Both the position numbers and the translations under genes were made by a program. A stretch of DNA of 64,000 bases from Geosiphon pyriformis (lineage: Eukaryota; Glomeromycota; Glomeromycetes; Archaeosporales; Geosiphonaceae), in NCBI GenBank assembly GCA_016748015.1, contig JAAOMT010000557.1, forward strand, positions 295,548 to 359,547, written 5' to 3'. Positions within the stretch are counted from its first letter, which is position 1, and each line of letters opens with the position of its first letter. Shown one piece after another: positions 35,028 through 47,150 of this stretch. The notes beneath the pieces are model-generated. The model saw only the letters and a program-made list of their open reading frames with translations, had not been told where the DNA came from and ran no database searches.

Positions 35028-38000
35028 TAACGAGCATTCATCCAGAAGCAGTTTATACAAATCGTTTTTTAACTTTGCAAATAATTAATTTTTTTAATGG
35101 TTAGTTTATCATATTTATAAGTTATAAACACTTTAGTTAACTATTTTATTATACAGAGTATTTTTTAATAAAATTTATTCAAGAACTGTGTTATTAAACT
35201 TTAATATTCAGAAATATAAAATACTTCAAATTAAATTTTCTTCTAATAAAATACTTAAATTTATTGTTTGAAAGCTAAAGTAAAATTATCTAATATATCA
35301 AAATTATACTTATATTGAATCATTTCACTTTAACCTTGACTATTAAACTTCAATTAGCTAAATTATCATTTAATGTTAACATTGTGATTTTATTATATTT
35401 TTATATTTTAAATTCAACAATGAATGTGCTAAAATATCAATCACCTAAATTTATAACTATTATTCAATAACAATAGAAATATGAATATAATAAATTTAAA
35501 TAGACTTATTAAAATAACCAATTTTTTATTCTCAATGTTTTTGTTATCATTTTTGATAAAAAATTAAATTTATAAGTTTTTAATAGAAATTCATTTAATA
35601 ACAGTTAGAGATATATTATCAAAATGCAAAAATTAAAATATATATGCTACTAATAAATAATAAATAGGTTATTTTTAAAAATTAAATTTTTTAGATTTGT
35701 AATTAACTTTCACTTATCACAATTAGTTAGTTTTTTTAAAAAAAAGATTTTTACATTAGTTTTAAAAACGTTAAAAACTGCCTTATTAATTAAATTTTTA
35801 AAAATTAAAATAATTATTTTAAAACGTATCAATCTAATTAAATTGAAAATAGGCTAATTAATGAAATTTTCAAAATTTTGATTTTTAGAAAAAGTAACGA
35901 TTGTCATTTATATTTTTAAAAATCTTAATAAAAATATTTTAAATAATATATTTGATTTGTGCAACAAAAAAATTAAAAATATCGGCCAAATTATATCGTT
36001 TTGTTTCATAAAAATGTTAAAAAATTTGATTTTTATAATTAAAAACTAATTAGTTGAAAAATATATTATGAGTTGTTTTTTGTTAAACAAATCCTTTTTT
36101 ATTTACAAATATTCAAGTATTATTTTAATATATATATTGTTTTGTTTTGCTTCTTAATTTTTTACAGTTTTTAAAACTTCAAATTAGTTAATGACTTTAT
36201 AAACCTTTGCATCTTTCATTTTTCTTACTTGAAAAGAAATTTCATTATGAAAATTGACAATTACTTAACGGGAAACAGAACGCCCCAAAAAAACGTAAAC
36301 TTAAGCAACTGTTCATAAAACCAATAAATCTCGGTAATTACAGTCCTAGCAGAAAGTAAAGGCTGACAATTTTTTAATATCATTATTATAATTTATCTAA
36401 AAATTAAAATTTAGTATGTATTTATACGAGCTTGAAAATTTATAAAAATGATACAAATATTAGTCAATTCTACCACCCCTCTGTAAGGTTTGCTCATTCT
36501 TTCTTTTACTAGCTCAATAAAAATCTCCTAAAACATACTCTTTTGCCACTATTGCTTTTAAAACGGCCTGAAAATTCTTCAGAATAACACTTACACGTCG
36601 GCTTTTTTTTGGAAGGAGGTAAGGAACACGGCAAATTTTCCCAAGAACGTTGGTACCATTAATTTCCGCCATGACTGTAACAAGCTTAATCACTGAACCT
36701 TAAAATTTGATTGAAATATAGCTTCCATTGTTCATAATTTTAGAAGAAACCCAATCTTTAAAACTATAATTTTTGAATTTTACAACAAAATCTTAATCCA
36801 ATGCTAGAAATGGTGTGCGATAAGCCTCGCAGCTTTACCATGACAGTTTCATAAAAATACATTAGTAAGCTATAATTATGGAAACAGTAATAAGTAAGTA
36901 ACAAAATGTGGGTATTTTAAATCTTATTTATTAACTCTTGGAAACCGAAAGCTAGAATAAGCTTAAGAATTTATGAAAAATAATAATTAAATTTTAACTG
37001 GTTTTTTTACCAACCTTATATCTAACTATGAAAACAAATCAAAATTTTGAAAACAAATTATATTCAGATTTTAATAATTGAGCAACAAATTACAGGAATT
37101 ATAACCAGTAAACCAATTTTTTTCAAGAAAGCTTGTTGAGTTATATTTAAATTATTAATTGATAAAATACAATATGAGAAATCGCTTATTAAAAAAATGG
37201 TATAATGTATAACTTTTCCAAACTTCTTAGTGGAGAATTCTAATATTCCACGTCAATTAACCAGAATTCGTGAAAATAAAATCAGGTTTGAAATTTGAAA
37301 TCCGAGAAAGTTCAAAAATATTCATTGAAATTTATGTCATCTATCAATTCAAAATGTAACCATTCCAATAATATAAAATTATCTGAGTGGAATTATTATT
37401 ATTGAATGTGTTGTCAATTTCAATAAACTAGTAAATTTTTGGCAACAAAACACTCGATGTTATTCTTTATAATAAGAATAACATGGTTGCGTTTCTTGTA
37501 CAATCAAATTATAATAATATTTCTAACGAGAGAAACTAGTTTTATAATAATTTAATTTGAAAATATTTTTTAAAGAATTTCACAATTTGGATGTTTGTCA
37601 GTTATTATTTTTATTTAAAAAAAGATAATTATTTTATATTTTGACAGTTGTAAATATTAAAATGGGTAGTTTTTAATAAATAGAATCACAATGTTGACAT
37701 TGTAGCAGTTGTGGTAATAATCTTCCTTTGAGTGTTATGAGAGAAGAGAACTGAGACCTAATAATAAAGAAATAATAAAAATAATAAAAAAGAATATAAT
37801 TCTAATATATAAGTGATAAGTTATAGCGACAATTTTTTAAACATATAAACACAGAGAAACAATATACCGTAATTTGCCGCGTAAAAGACCTGGGTCTGTT
37901 ACATTTCAACCCTTGATTTTTTTGATCTAGACCTCCTCCCATTGTTCAAAAGAGGGTATTATATTTGGGGGGTATAGTGTTAATGGCATTATATTTGGAG

Positions 38001-38204
38001 GGTATTAATCACGACTTTGTCTATCATTACTTTTTTTATAAATCACATGGCAGTTTATAGCATCTAATTAATATTATAGAGCCGGGGTGCTAACCTCGCT
38101 TTAAAAAAATCAGTTTCCAAACGTAATATTAAATAAAGCTTTTCAAAAACAAAACCCTCTTTGAATAATAATCTATTCACATTTTATCCGCACTTATTCA
38201 CATC
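35028..38204. other. AT-rich intergenic region between the kinase paralogues
   Basis: It starts with the out-of-frame remains of the kinase 1 tail. The rest is AT desert with a slightly less AT-rich patch at about 36480-36700 that I could not identify. The last 700 bp resemble the region upstream of kinase 1. Confidence 0.6.
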
Positions 38205-39672
38205 ATGGAAAACAAAGAAATTAAAAGAAGTCTTCTGAGGGCTCATGATTGCAACGAGTGTGAAGTGTGTCAGAGAAACAAAAATAAAAATGTGTGTCCT
38301 GAATGCCAGTTCATATTTTTTGAAAAACTTTATTGCGACTTTTCAAGCGGCAACAAAGAATTTGATAAAATAATTAAAAATCCAGTTTATAGTAAATATC
38401 GTTTGAGTTACTATGAATGGATTCCATGGGGGCGTTTGTCGAATATCAAGGAAATTGGTAGAGGAGGATTCAGTATAATTTATAAAGCAACATGGGTTGA
38501 TGGATTAATTGCAACCTGGACAATAAAACATCATGGTAAATTGGAATATGAAAGAGAAGGAATAGATAAAGAGGTAGCAATAAAAATTATCCCAGCGAAC
38601 AGTTCCGAAGCGTTTAAAGAGGTAAACAAAGTATCATCATTTATATTTATATTAATTCATATTTACCCATTATTTATTTTACTCGATATTATTGTTTATT
38701 TATTTATATTATCTATTATTTATTCTATTTATTACATCATCTATTTAACATTTTTTACACTGTTGATAGTTTGCTGAGAAGGGTAGATACTTGGAAAATA
38801 TCTCTAGAATATTGGGGATTACGCAAAACACTGAAACACTCGAGTATGGAATTGTGATGGAGTTTACCGAACTTGGAGATATGCGAAAATATTTATCAAC
38901 AAATTTTTATTTGAAGAGTTGGTATGAAAAATTAGAAATCGTATGGGATATAGCTCATGGGCTTGCTACTATTCATTCTTCTGATATGGTTCATCGTGAC
39001 CTACACTCGGGCAACATCCTACAATTATGTACCAGTTATGTAACTATTGGAGACCTCGGATTATGTCAACCAGTAAACAATGAAGCAACAACAACAGAGG
39101 AAAAAAAGATATATGGAGTGATTCCATACATTCCACCAGAAGTTTTAAGAGGAGAAAAGTTTACTTCGGCTGGTGATATTTATAGTTTTTCCATGTTATT
39201 ATGGGAATTAGCAACAGGAAAGCCTCCTTTTCATGATCGTTCTCATGATCACTCTCTCGTGATGGATATCCTTTATAATGGTATTAGACCTGAGATTACC
39301 TCTCCACTTATTCCACCTTGTTACGCTGAACTCATTGAAAAGTGTTGGGATGTTAATCCTGAGAATCGTCCTACTGCGGAAGAACTTGAAGACAAGTTTT
39401 GGGAATTTTCGAACATTTATAGCCAGTATTTCGGCAAGGATACTACAGATGAAGATGAGTCTACAGATGAAAAGTCAACGATAGAAGAGTTTACATATCA
39501 AGAGGCTAAAACTGTGGCTCTCCAGTTTTCAAAATCTAATGGTCACTTAGAAGCAATGGCAGAAGGCAGTAACGTGAGAAGAAATTACTTAATGACAACT
39601 CCCATTCATCCAGGAGCGGTTTATATAAGTCGTCTTTTAACTTTGCAAATGATTAAAGAAACAAAAGGTTAG
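38205..39672 (+). CDS. Protein kinase, TKL-like, Glomeromycotina family (kinase 2)
   Basis: Two exons, 38205-38621 and 38770-39672, giving 439 aa. Same layout as kinase 1. Cys pairs (CNECEVC, CPEC) are followed by FIFFEKLYCDFSSGN and WIPWGRLSNI, then a kinase domain with intact motifs: IGRGGFSIIYKATW, VAIK Lys127, HRDLHSGN (Asp216, Asn221), and GDLGLC (Asp234; DLG in place of DFG). Then come PPEVLRGEKFTSAGDIYSFS and CWDVNPENRPTAEEL. The tail is acidic (TDEDESTDEKSTIEE) and ends IHPGAVYISRLLTLQMIKET. It should be an active Ser/Thr or dual-specificity kinase. Upstream sequence (AAACGTA, then AATAAAGCTTT) is shared with kinase 1, so the promoter was duplicated with the gene. The substrate is unknown. 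Confidence 0.92.
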
Positions 39673-42600
39673 TTTATCAATTTTTATATTGATTATTTCT
39701 TTGATTTAATTTACATTAAATTACTTTACTATTTTAAAAGAATTCGTGTTTCTCCCTAAAGGTAAGAAGTTAAAAAAAGATTAAATATGAATTTATGGAT
39801 ATGCTATTTTTTAACAGTTATTTATTTTGTTATATAACATATTTAGACAAGTCTTAATAAACCTAATCGTGATTGGTTATCTTAATTTCCCATTTGTAAT
39901 AATCATGTTAAAACTCTAATAATATTAATTTTATCACAGTGGATTTTTTCATAAATGGTATGTTCTAAATAATGTAAGGTGCGATTTATAATTTATCGAA
40001 CCAATGGGTAGAATGCTAAATGTTTTTTTGCATGTCTCCATATAAATAAATTTAAATATACCTCTTTAAAGAGTTTATTACTATTCTGCAAAGATGTCTT
40101 AATAAATTTTATTAGTACTTTGAATTAATTTTGTTTCTTTATATTTCATTTTACTATGATGTTTCATGCTATCTAAATTAATTAATCCATCAATGTGTGT
40201 TGCTTTATTAAATGTACCGGATCCTTCTCTAGCTATTTTATTAATATTCTTCATGGAATCCAAAAATAATAAAAACCTTTAATATAATAGTTATTATTTT
40301 ATTATTAATCATTCAATAATTTCATATTATTTATTATAATCCTAGTGATTAAAAAATATTCATAAATTTTTTAAATTTTATTTTCATAGTATATCTTTTA
40401 TTGACATGCATTATCTTAATATAAAAAAAATACCATTATTAAATTTTTTTTAAACGAAGTTGGTTTTGGATTTCCTGTTTAAAATCCTATTATTAGTATT
40501 TTAAAAATATATTTTATTGTAAATCAAATCAAATAAAGTTTTTAAATAAAATATTTATAAAATATGATTTTTTAAAAAAAAAACCTATTTAAAAACCTTA
40601 TTTTAACCTACATTTAAATTGTTATATAACTTTTTAATAAATATAATAAAAATATTCTTTAAATACCTAAAGTAGTTTTTAAAATTTTATAATGTATTAT
40701 ACACTACTCAGAAAAAAGTCATGAAATACTTTACATTTTTATTATTTTATGTCACAAAAATAATAAAAATAGTTTTGAAATTTTATTTATAGATATATAT
40801 AATAAGTATTTATTAATATTATGAAATTTATTAAAAATTATAATTAATAATCAAAACAAAAAAGATAATTTAATTATATTTATTTTGTACTTTTTGAGAT
40901 CAATGAAAAAATTTATAAAAATTTTTATTAATTATAATAGATTTTCAAATACTTAAAGTTAAAAGAAATATTTATATGTAAAATATCAACACAACTCAAT
41001 TATTCTAAATTAATTATTCAAAATATATTTTCTTATTATAAAAAAATTAATAATATTTAAAGTAATAAAACTTTTTTTCTTAAAAAATAGTACTCTTCAA
41101 GAAATTCAGATTTTTTATTAAGACTAAAGTTTCAACCAAAAAAATTAGCATTTTCTTATACAAGCTTGCATTAATTTAAACACAATAAGAAAACTAACTT
41201 AATAAAAAATTCAAGATTAAAAAAACTTATTTAGAGTAATAAATCAAGATTTTGTCTTTTTTTAATAATAAAGCTTAAAGAGTATAAAAAGAAGATAGAA
41301 CGCAATTTAATCAGAAAAATTTAGTACCTTCTGTAAAACATAGTGAAAAAAAATTATAATATAGCGATGTTTTTGTAAAACTGAATTGGGTCTCTTAATT
41401 TTAATAAAAAGAACATTATATTAATTTGAATATATTAAATTATCAAAAAACTATTTATTGCCATGAATTCAATACAAATTTAATTATTACCATTTTTTTT
41501 TAATCAGATAATGTTTCTGCTCATATTCCTCAAGATTTTAAAACTTGAATAAATCAAAAACATTTCAATTTACTTTTCAAAAGACTAGCACAATCTTTTT
41601 GATCTTGATCTTATTGAATATTGACTAATCATGCAATATTTTACCAATAAAATGGGATTGACAGAAAAAACTGCTGATAACTTATATTGTTTAATTTGCA
41701 TTTAATTCAGCACATAATAAATTTCACTTTTAATCAATATGTTAAATAATGGTATTAATAAATCATTTTAAAAAAAATACTACATAATTAAAAATAGATC
41801 AATCAATATCGTAAGCGAAGAATTTAAAGCTTAGTATAAAATATTTATAATTACAAAAAAATAAAATTTAAGTTATAATATGTTTTTTTTGGCTAGTTAA
41901 TTATAAATAATAGATTTATTTTTTAGATTTATAATTAATAATGTTATTAAAAAACAAATTTTTAAAATAAATATTTTAAAGAGATTGATTTGCAAATTTT
42001 ATAATCAGAAACAGAAAGTTTTTATCATAAATAATTTTTAAGTTTGATTAAACAATATAATTAAAATATATATTTTTCAAAAATCTTAACAATAATTTCT
42101 TTTGTGGTGTAATTATGAAAAAATATATTAATATATAAAAATTAGCCTCAACAAAAAAAAATTGATACATAAATATTTTTCAAATCAAAATTGTCAAAAA
42201 TCACTATATTTAGATGCATTTATTATTATAGACCGGATATTTATAGTACAGATGTGCTGTTTTGGAAGATTAAACAATATATCTTGTTTAACTTGTAAAA
42301 ATTATTTTCAACAGAATTTGATTGGATTAATATACCAAATAGAAGAGAAGTGTATTAAAATCTTAACGAATTTTAATTTTTTTTAAGATGCAATCGGTTT
42401 TGGTTTCAATAACAAATGAATAGGCAAAAAAAAACAATCTTAACAAATTTTAAAATTTTTTAAGATGCAATTGGTTTTGGCTTCAATAACAAATAACTAA
42501 GCAAAAAAAAACAATAAGTAATAAATCAATTCAAAAATTAGTTAAAAATTGAGCAATAAATTAACAGATAAAAAAAACATTAGATTTATTATTTTTTTTA

Positions 42601-43122
42601 GCAAGAATTATAAAACTAGATAAGAAAAAATTTAAATAAACAAATTTATAATTAAGAACATATTTTTTAAATATCTTACTAAAAATACTAAAACAAAAAT
42701 AAACAAAAAATTAATAAAATTTATTTATAATACTTTTAAACCAATAAATACAAATGAACACAATATAAACCAATAATTTAATTAAAAAAAGCATCGAAAA
42801 AGTTACAATAACCATCCATTAGAAATGAAAAAAGACAAAAACTCTATAATCTAATATTAAAATAAATTTGTTAAGAAAATAATATAGATTCTTATATTAA
42901 ATGATTGTAATGAAATTTTTAAGATAAAAGTTGGATATTTCAAGTTTAATTAATTTACTGCTTAACAATTAATAATTTGACTTTTTATTAAATGCCACCT
43001 TGTGGTATTTCAAAAGAGCTGATAATTTCGAATTATTTAAAGAATACATTCAAATTTAAGATAAATTATTGTTCGATTATTTGAAAATAAAAACCAATAA
43101 TTTGATTACAGAAAAGAATTAA
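39673..43122. other. AT desert
   Basis: About 3.4 kb of extremely AT-rich DNA. A 74-codon open frame at 42162-42386 has no recognisable features. No gene supported. Confidence 0.6.
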
Positions 43123-43240
43123 AATTACGGCACCCAGTATTCCCGCGTGGTCCCCCACCGCAGTACTGACAGGGCCATTAGTGGCTTAACTTCGGAGATC
43201 GGACGGGTTCCGGTGCTTTTCACTGTGTATGGCCGTAATT
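43123..43240 (-). rRNA. 5S ribosomal RNA gene
   Basis: Read on the minus strand, the gene begins AATTACGGCCATACACAGTG. It has the conserved core CCCGTCCGATCTCCGAAGTT and ends near GGGAATACTGGGTGCCGTAA. The first and last bases pair (ACGGC with GCCGT) to form helix I. Length is about 117 nt, right for 5S. A T-run (CCGTAATTTTAATTCTTTT) follows at the 3' end as the RNA polymerase III terminator. The internal A- and C-box region lies within. Only one copy is present and it is far from any other rRNA gene, so 5S is dispersed here. Confidence 0.95.
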
Positions 43241-44067
43241 AAAATTCCCTCAATTATTAGCTATTTGTTTTGGACTGATCGAAAACCTCCTAATATTTGC
43301 AAAAGATTAGAAAAAAACTACTTATTTAAAGATATTATATCAGTTAAATAATTTATCTTTTCAATATATTATTATTTTGCTAAACATAATTATTTGATAA
43401 GCTTCGTTCTGCTTTTTTCAAGATTATTCAACACACTCGAGTTTTGGTTTATTTTTCTGGTGACACTTAAAATTGTATTAAATTGCAATAGTGAGAGCAT
43501 TGATATTATATTGCTGTATGTTTACTCACTACTAATTTTTAGATAGTTTAAATATTGATAATTATTCTGTATATTATATAGCATACTATTTATATTCGTT
43601 CTCTAGTATACATCTTTCCCCTACTTTTAAATTCATCTATTGTTTTCTCTCTTATTCAATCGTATTAACTTTTCGAATACTCTTTGCTCTCTTTTTTGTA
43701 TCAAAACTTATCCGGTAGTTATTAATGTTATTAAAATATTATTGTAACCAGAGTAGAATTGTTTAAAATTATTTTTCCTAAACTGTGACATAGTTAGTTA
43801 CCAAGTCCTTTTTGTATTGGATTATCAATGTAAAATAGTGAGAAAAAAATCGCCGTAAAAATAAAGATTTTACTAAAGGTCAGACGCAACACCTATATCA
43901 ATCGAGCAAAATCAAACAAAAATAATGACCTTTAACAAATTCCATTTGTAAAATTGGCAATACTTTCGTCATAGGCATAGTGATATATAGTAAGTTGAAG
44001 AAAGAATAATGCGAGGCGTGGAGATTTGAGATGATAAATAATAAAAATAAAATTTTTGTGTCACACA
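43241..44067. other. Intergenic region
   Basis: AT-rich, between the 5S gene and the broken gene at 44.1 kb. No gene seen. Confidence 0.6.
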
Positions 44068-44952
44068 ATGTTATATAAATACTCAAAACGAAACACGAAT
44101 TCAAACACCACATCCTATTTACCACAATCTCAAATGTTAACAACACCAAATAAAAGAATGATAGAACATGAAAATGTCAAGCAGTAAGTTAAAATCAATT
44201 ATTATTTTTATATTAATTTTGGATATATTGAATCAATCCAATTGATATGCGCATTTGAAAAAAATCCATCTGAATTAGTGAAATTAATAGGAAAAAATTT
44301 TACTAATGAAATTTTTTCCTATCGAAGACGGGTACCCAGTATGTGAACAAAGTTTTTAGAAAAATACTTTAGAAATACATTAAGTGAAAGTTAATATATT
44401 TTTTAATTGAATAATTTTATTAAAATTATAGTAAAAACGGAAAAGATTTTAAGTTCACAATTCTAGAAGAAATAAAAGGAGTAAACAAAAGTAAATTTAG
44501 ATTAAACTGTGAAAAAATATTGATGAATTTGTTAGTTTTAAATTATATTTAAGCATAAAAAAAACATATTTTTAACAAATATTTAACGTTTCTAAAGTTA
44601 TAATTCAGTTGATTTATTTCCCAGACCTTCAAGAAGGATTGGAGAAAAAAAATTTACCATAAATCATATAGTTTCTTTCAATTTTTATGAAACAACATTT
44701 AGAACCTTGAAATTTGACTGGATAAAAGTGCATATACAGTTAGCTGATTTTGAAATTGTATCAGTTGATATTAAAGGTATTCATTAAATTAAAAATTGTA
44801 ATTATTTTTATAATTGGCTATTAATTTTAATTTTATTTTAATAAAAAAATGGAGTTTGGCATAGAGATAACAAGGAAATATGGCATCTGGAGGTTTTAGG
44901 ACCACCAAGTAATCCTACAACTTGTCATATGGTGAATGATGGTTCTTTATAG
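44068..44952 (+). pseudogene. Multi-exon gene of unknown family with one in-frame stop
   Basis: Exons 44068-44342, 44432-44530, 44625-44776 and 44867-44952, all joined in phase by GT-AG introns of about 90 bp. They sum to 612 nt, or 203 codons plus stop. Coding signal is clear: FEKNPSELVKLIGKNFTNEI, FSYRRRVPSIKNGKDFKFTI, LEEIKGVNKSKFRLNCEKIL, RIGEKKFTINHIVSFNFYET, FDWIKVHIQLADFEIVSVDI, IWHLEVLGPPSNPTTCHMVN. The only defect is TAA at 44185-44187, 39 codons from the start, with an open frame on both sides. An intron cannot remove it: a GTAAGT starts at 44184, but no AG precedes the next coding block. It is most simply a CAA-to-TAA (C to T) change. The stop codon at 44950 lies next to the tandem array of repeat copy A. 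No domain was recognised, and DNA-binding or regulatory roles would be guesses. Confidence 0.65.
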
Positions 44953-44954
44953 CT

Positions 44955-47150
44955 TTCAAGGACTTTTGCTGTAAATAAGTCATCTATAAAAAAAAGACAT
45001 TTATATATGAGTATTGTCACATGATCAAGTTTGTATTTGCGATCATTTGAGAAGAAAAATGTGCACGCGACAAATCCAAGATAATTATAGAGGTAATCCA
45101 CAATTATTTTAAAGAATCGCCACAAATTCCTTCCGAAAAAATCTTTTTTTTTATTTTTATTTTTTAACGTTTTAACTTTTAAACAAGTACAATACCCAGT
45201 GAAACCCACCTTGTTAAAGTTACATAAAACGAAGAATGAGAGCGAGAGGATGGACAGGAAGGAAGAACGAAGGACTTTTGTTGTAAATAAGTCATCTATA
45301 AAAAAAGACATTTATATATGAGTATTGTCACATGATCAAGTTTGTATTTGCGATTATTTAAGAAGAAAAATGTGCACGCGACAAATTCAAAATAATTATA
45401 GAGGTAATCACCAATTATCTTAAAGAATCGCCACAAATTCCTTCAGAAAAAATCTTTTTTTTTAATTTTTAATTTTTTTAATTTTTTAATTTTTTAACGT
45501 TTTAACTTTTAAACAACAATACCCAGTGAAACCCACCTTGTAAAAGTTACATAGTAACGACAAGAGAGCGAGAGGAAAGACTGGAAGGAAAGACAGGAAG
45601 GAAAAACGAAAGACTTTTGTTGTTAATAAGTCATCTATAAATAAAAGACATTTATATATGAGTATTGTCACATGATCAAGTTTGTATTTGCGATCATTTA
45701 AGAAGAAAAATGTGCACGCGACAAGTTTAAGATGCTCATGGAGGTAATCCACAAATATCTCAAAAAATCGCCACAAACTCCTTCAGAAAAAAATTTTTTT
45801 TTTATTTTTTACTTTTTTTTACTTTTTTTTATTTTTTATTTTTTTTATATTTTAACGTTTTAACTTTTAAACAAGTACAATACCCAGTGTAACCCACCTT
45901 GTAAAAGTTACATAGGAACGAAGAGAGAGAGCGAGAGGAAGGACAGAAAGGAAAGACAGGAAGGAAGAACGAAGGACTTTTGTTGCTAATAAGTCATCTA
46001 TAAAAAAAGACATTTATTTATGAGTATTGTCACATGATCAAGTTTGTATTTGCGATCATTTAAGAAGAAAAATGTGCACGCGACAAGTTTAAGATGCTCA
46101 TGGAGGTAATCCACAAATATCTCAAAAAATCGCCACAAACTCCTTCCGAAAAATTTTTTTTTATTTTTTTACTTTTTTATATTTTTTAACGTTTTAACTT
46201 TTAAACAAGTACAATATCCAGCGAAACACACCTTATATAGGAACGAAGAAAGAGAGAATGATAGGAAGAGAGAAGGACAGGAAAAAAGAAAAGAAGAGAG
46301 AAAGGGAGAAAGAGGGAACGAAAAAAAGGAAGTGAAAGAATGAAGAAAGGGAAGCGATACAGGAAGGGACGCAATAATGGAAAGGAAGGGAAGTGATAAA
46401 GGAAGGAAAAGAAGTGATAAAGAAAGGAAGGGAAACGAAGTGATTAAAAAATGAAGAGAAGCAATAAATGGAAGTAATGGAAGCGATAAAGAAATAAAGG
46501 CTGTTTTTATATAAAAATCTTTTTCAAATTATTAGGTTATTTTTTATAAACATAGTCCTCTATTGGGAATTATGTAATTTTAGAGCAGCAGCTCATCTTT
46601 ACCCAAAAAGGATTTATAAAATCGTGTTTTTTTGATCTGATTAATTATAGGAACTTTAATTATTATTATTAATCACTAATTTTTTTTAAGAGCAAAGATA
46701 AAGTGGAAGATAGAAAATGTCAATCAAGATCTATCTCACGCTAGCGGCGCTAAGTTCACAAATCTAGCTGCGCGTAAAGCACAAACTCGGAGCCCTTGAA
46801 ATTTTTCTGGGTGAGGAATCTTTTTAGACATTTCCCTGCCATATCCCTGTTATCATCATTATTGTTCTGAATCTTAATAACAGAACTCATGTGTTAATGT
46901 TTGTAAGTATGGAGGGTATTATAGTAGGGAAATACTATAGGCAGTACTTCTAAAAGTGGTTGGTGTTATGGTTCTTTTTTTTCTTCGAAACGAAATAGAA
47001 ACTGATAATATCTGAAAATTCTGGTAATTTTATTGTATGATAAAGAGGACTGGGTTTTAAGAATAAGTTCGATCAAGCCTTTTAAAAAAAAGAATACGAT
47101 ATAATTTACCGAAATAATTTAGGTTTTTTGTCACCAAAATATTTCAAGTA
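44955..47150 (+). repeat. Composite repeat, copy A
   Basis: Three parts in order. (i) A tandem array of four units at 44955-46245, with unit starts (GACTTTTGYTGT) at about 44961, 45273, 45612 and 45975. (ii) A purine-only-like tract at about 46246-46500. (iii) A single-copy part at about 46540-47150 containing the relic of a small ORF starting at 46718 (MSIKIYLTLAAL, then a stop after 16 codons). The same order occurs inverted in copy B and directly in copy C. Unit cores of about 190 bp are well conserved (TCACATGATCAAGTTTGTAT, AAATGTGCACGCGACAA); the poly-T stretch in each unit varies and explains the length differences. I cannot assign it to a known transposon class. Confidence 0.85.
46246..46500 (+). 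repeat. Long polypurine tract of copy A
   Basis: About 250 bp of almost only A and G on the + strand, with GAAGGAAGGGAAGTGATAAA-like subrepeats. Mirror copies are at 50030-50285 (pyrimidines on +) and 63425-63690. Confidence 0.9.

Noticed and set aside
40690-40760. Possible Tc1-type terminal repeat (CACTACTCAGAAAAAAGTCA)
   Set aside because: No transposase remnant and no partner repeat found nearby.
42162-42386. 74-codon ORF with a few Cys residues
   Set aside because: Isolated in an AT desert, no splice partners, no recognisable family.
43898-44149. 83-codon minus-strand ORF
   Set aside because: Overlaps the first exon of the better supported + strand gene and has a composition-driven hydrophobic sequence.
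44925-45776. Open frames of 96-128 codons on the minus strand across the copy A array (and of 90-189 codons on the + strand across copy B)
   Set aside because: They follow the tandem repeat period, encode poly-Lys or poly-Phe stretches from the A/T runs, and shift frame with unit length. No domain was recognised.
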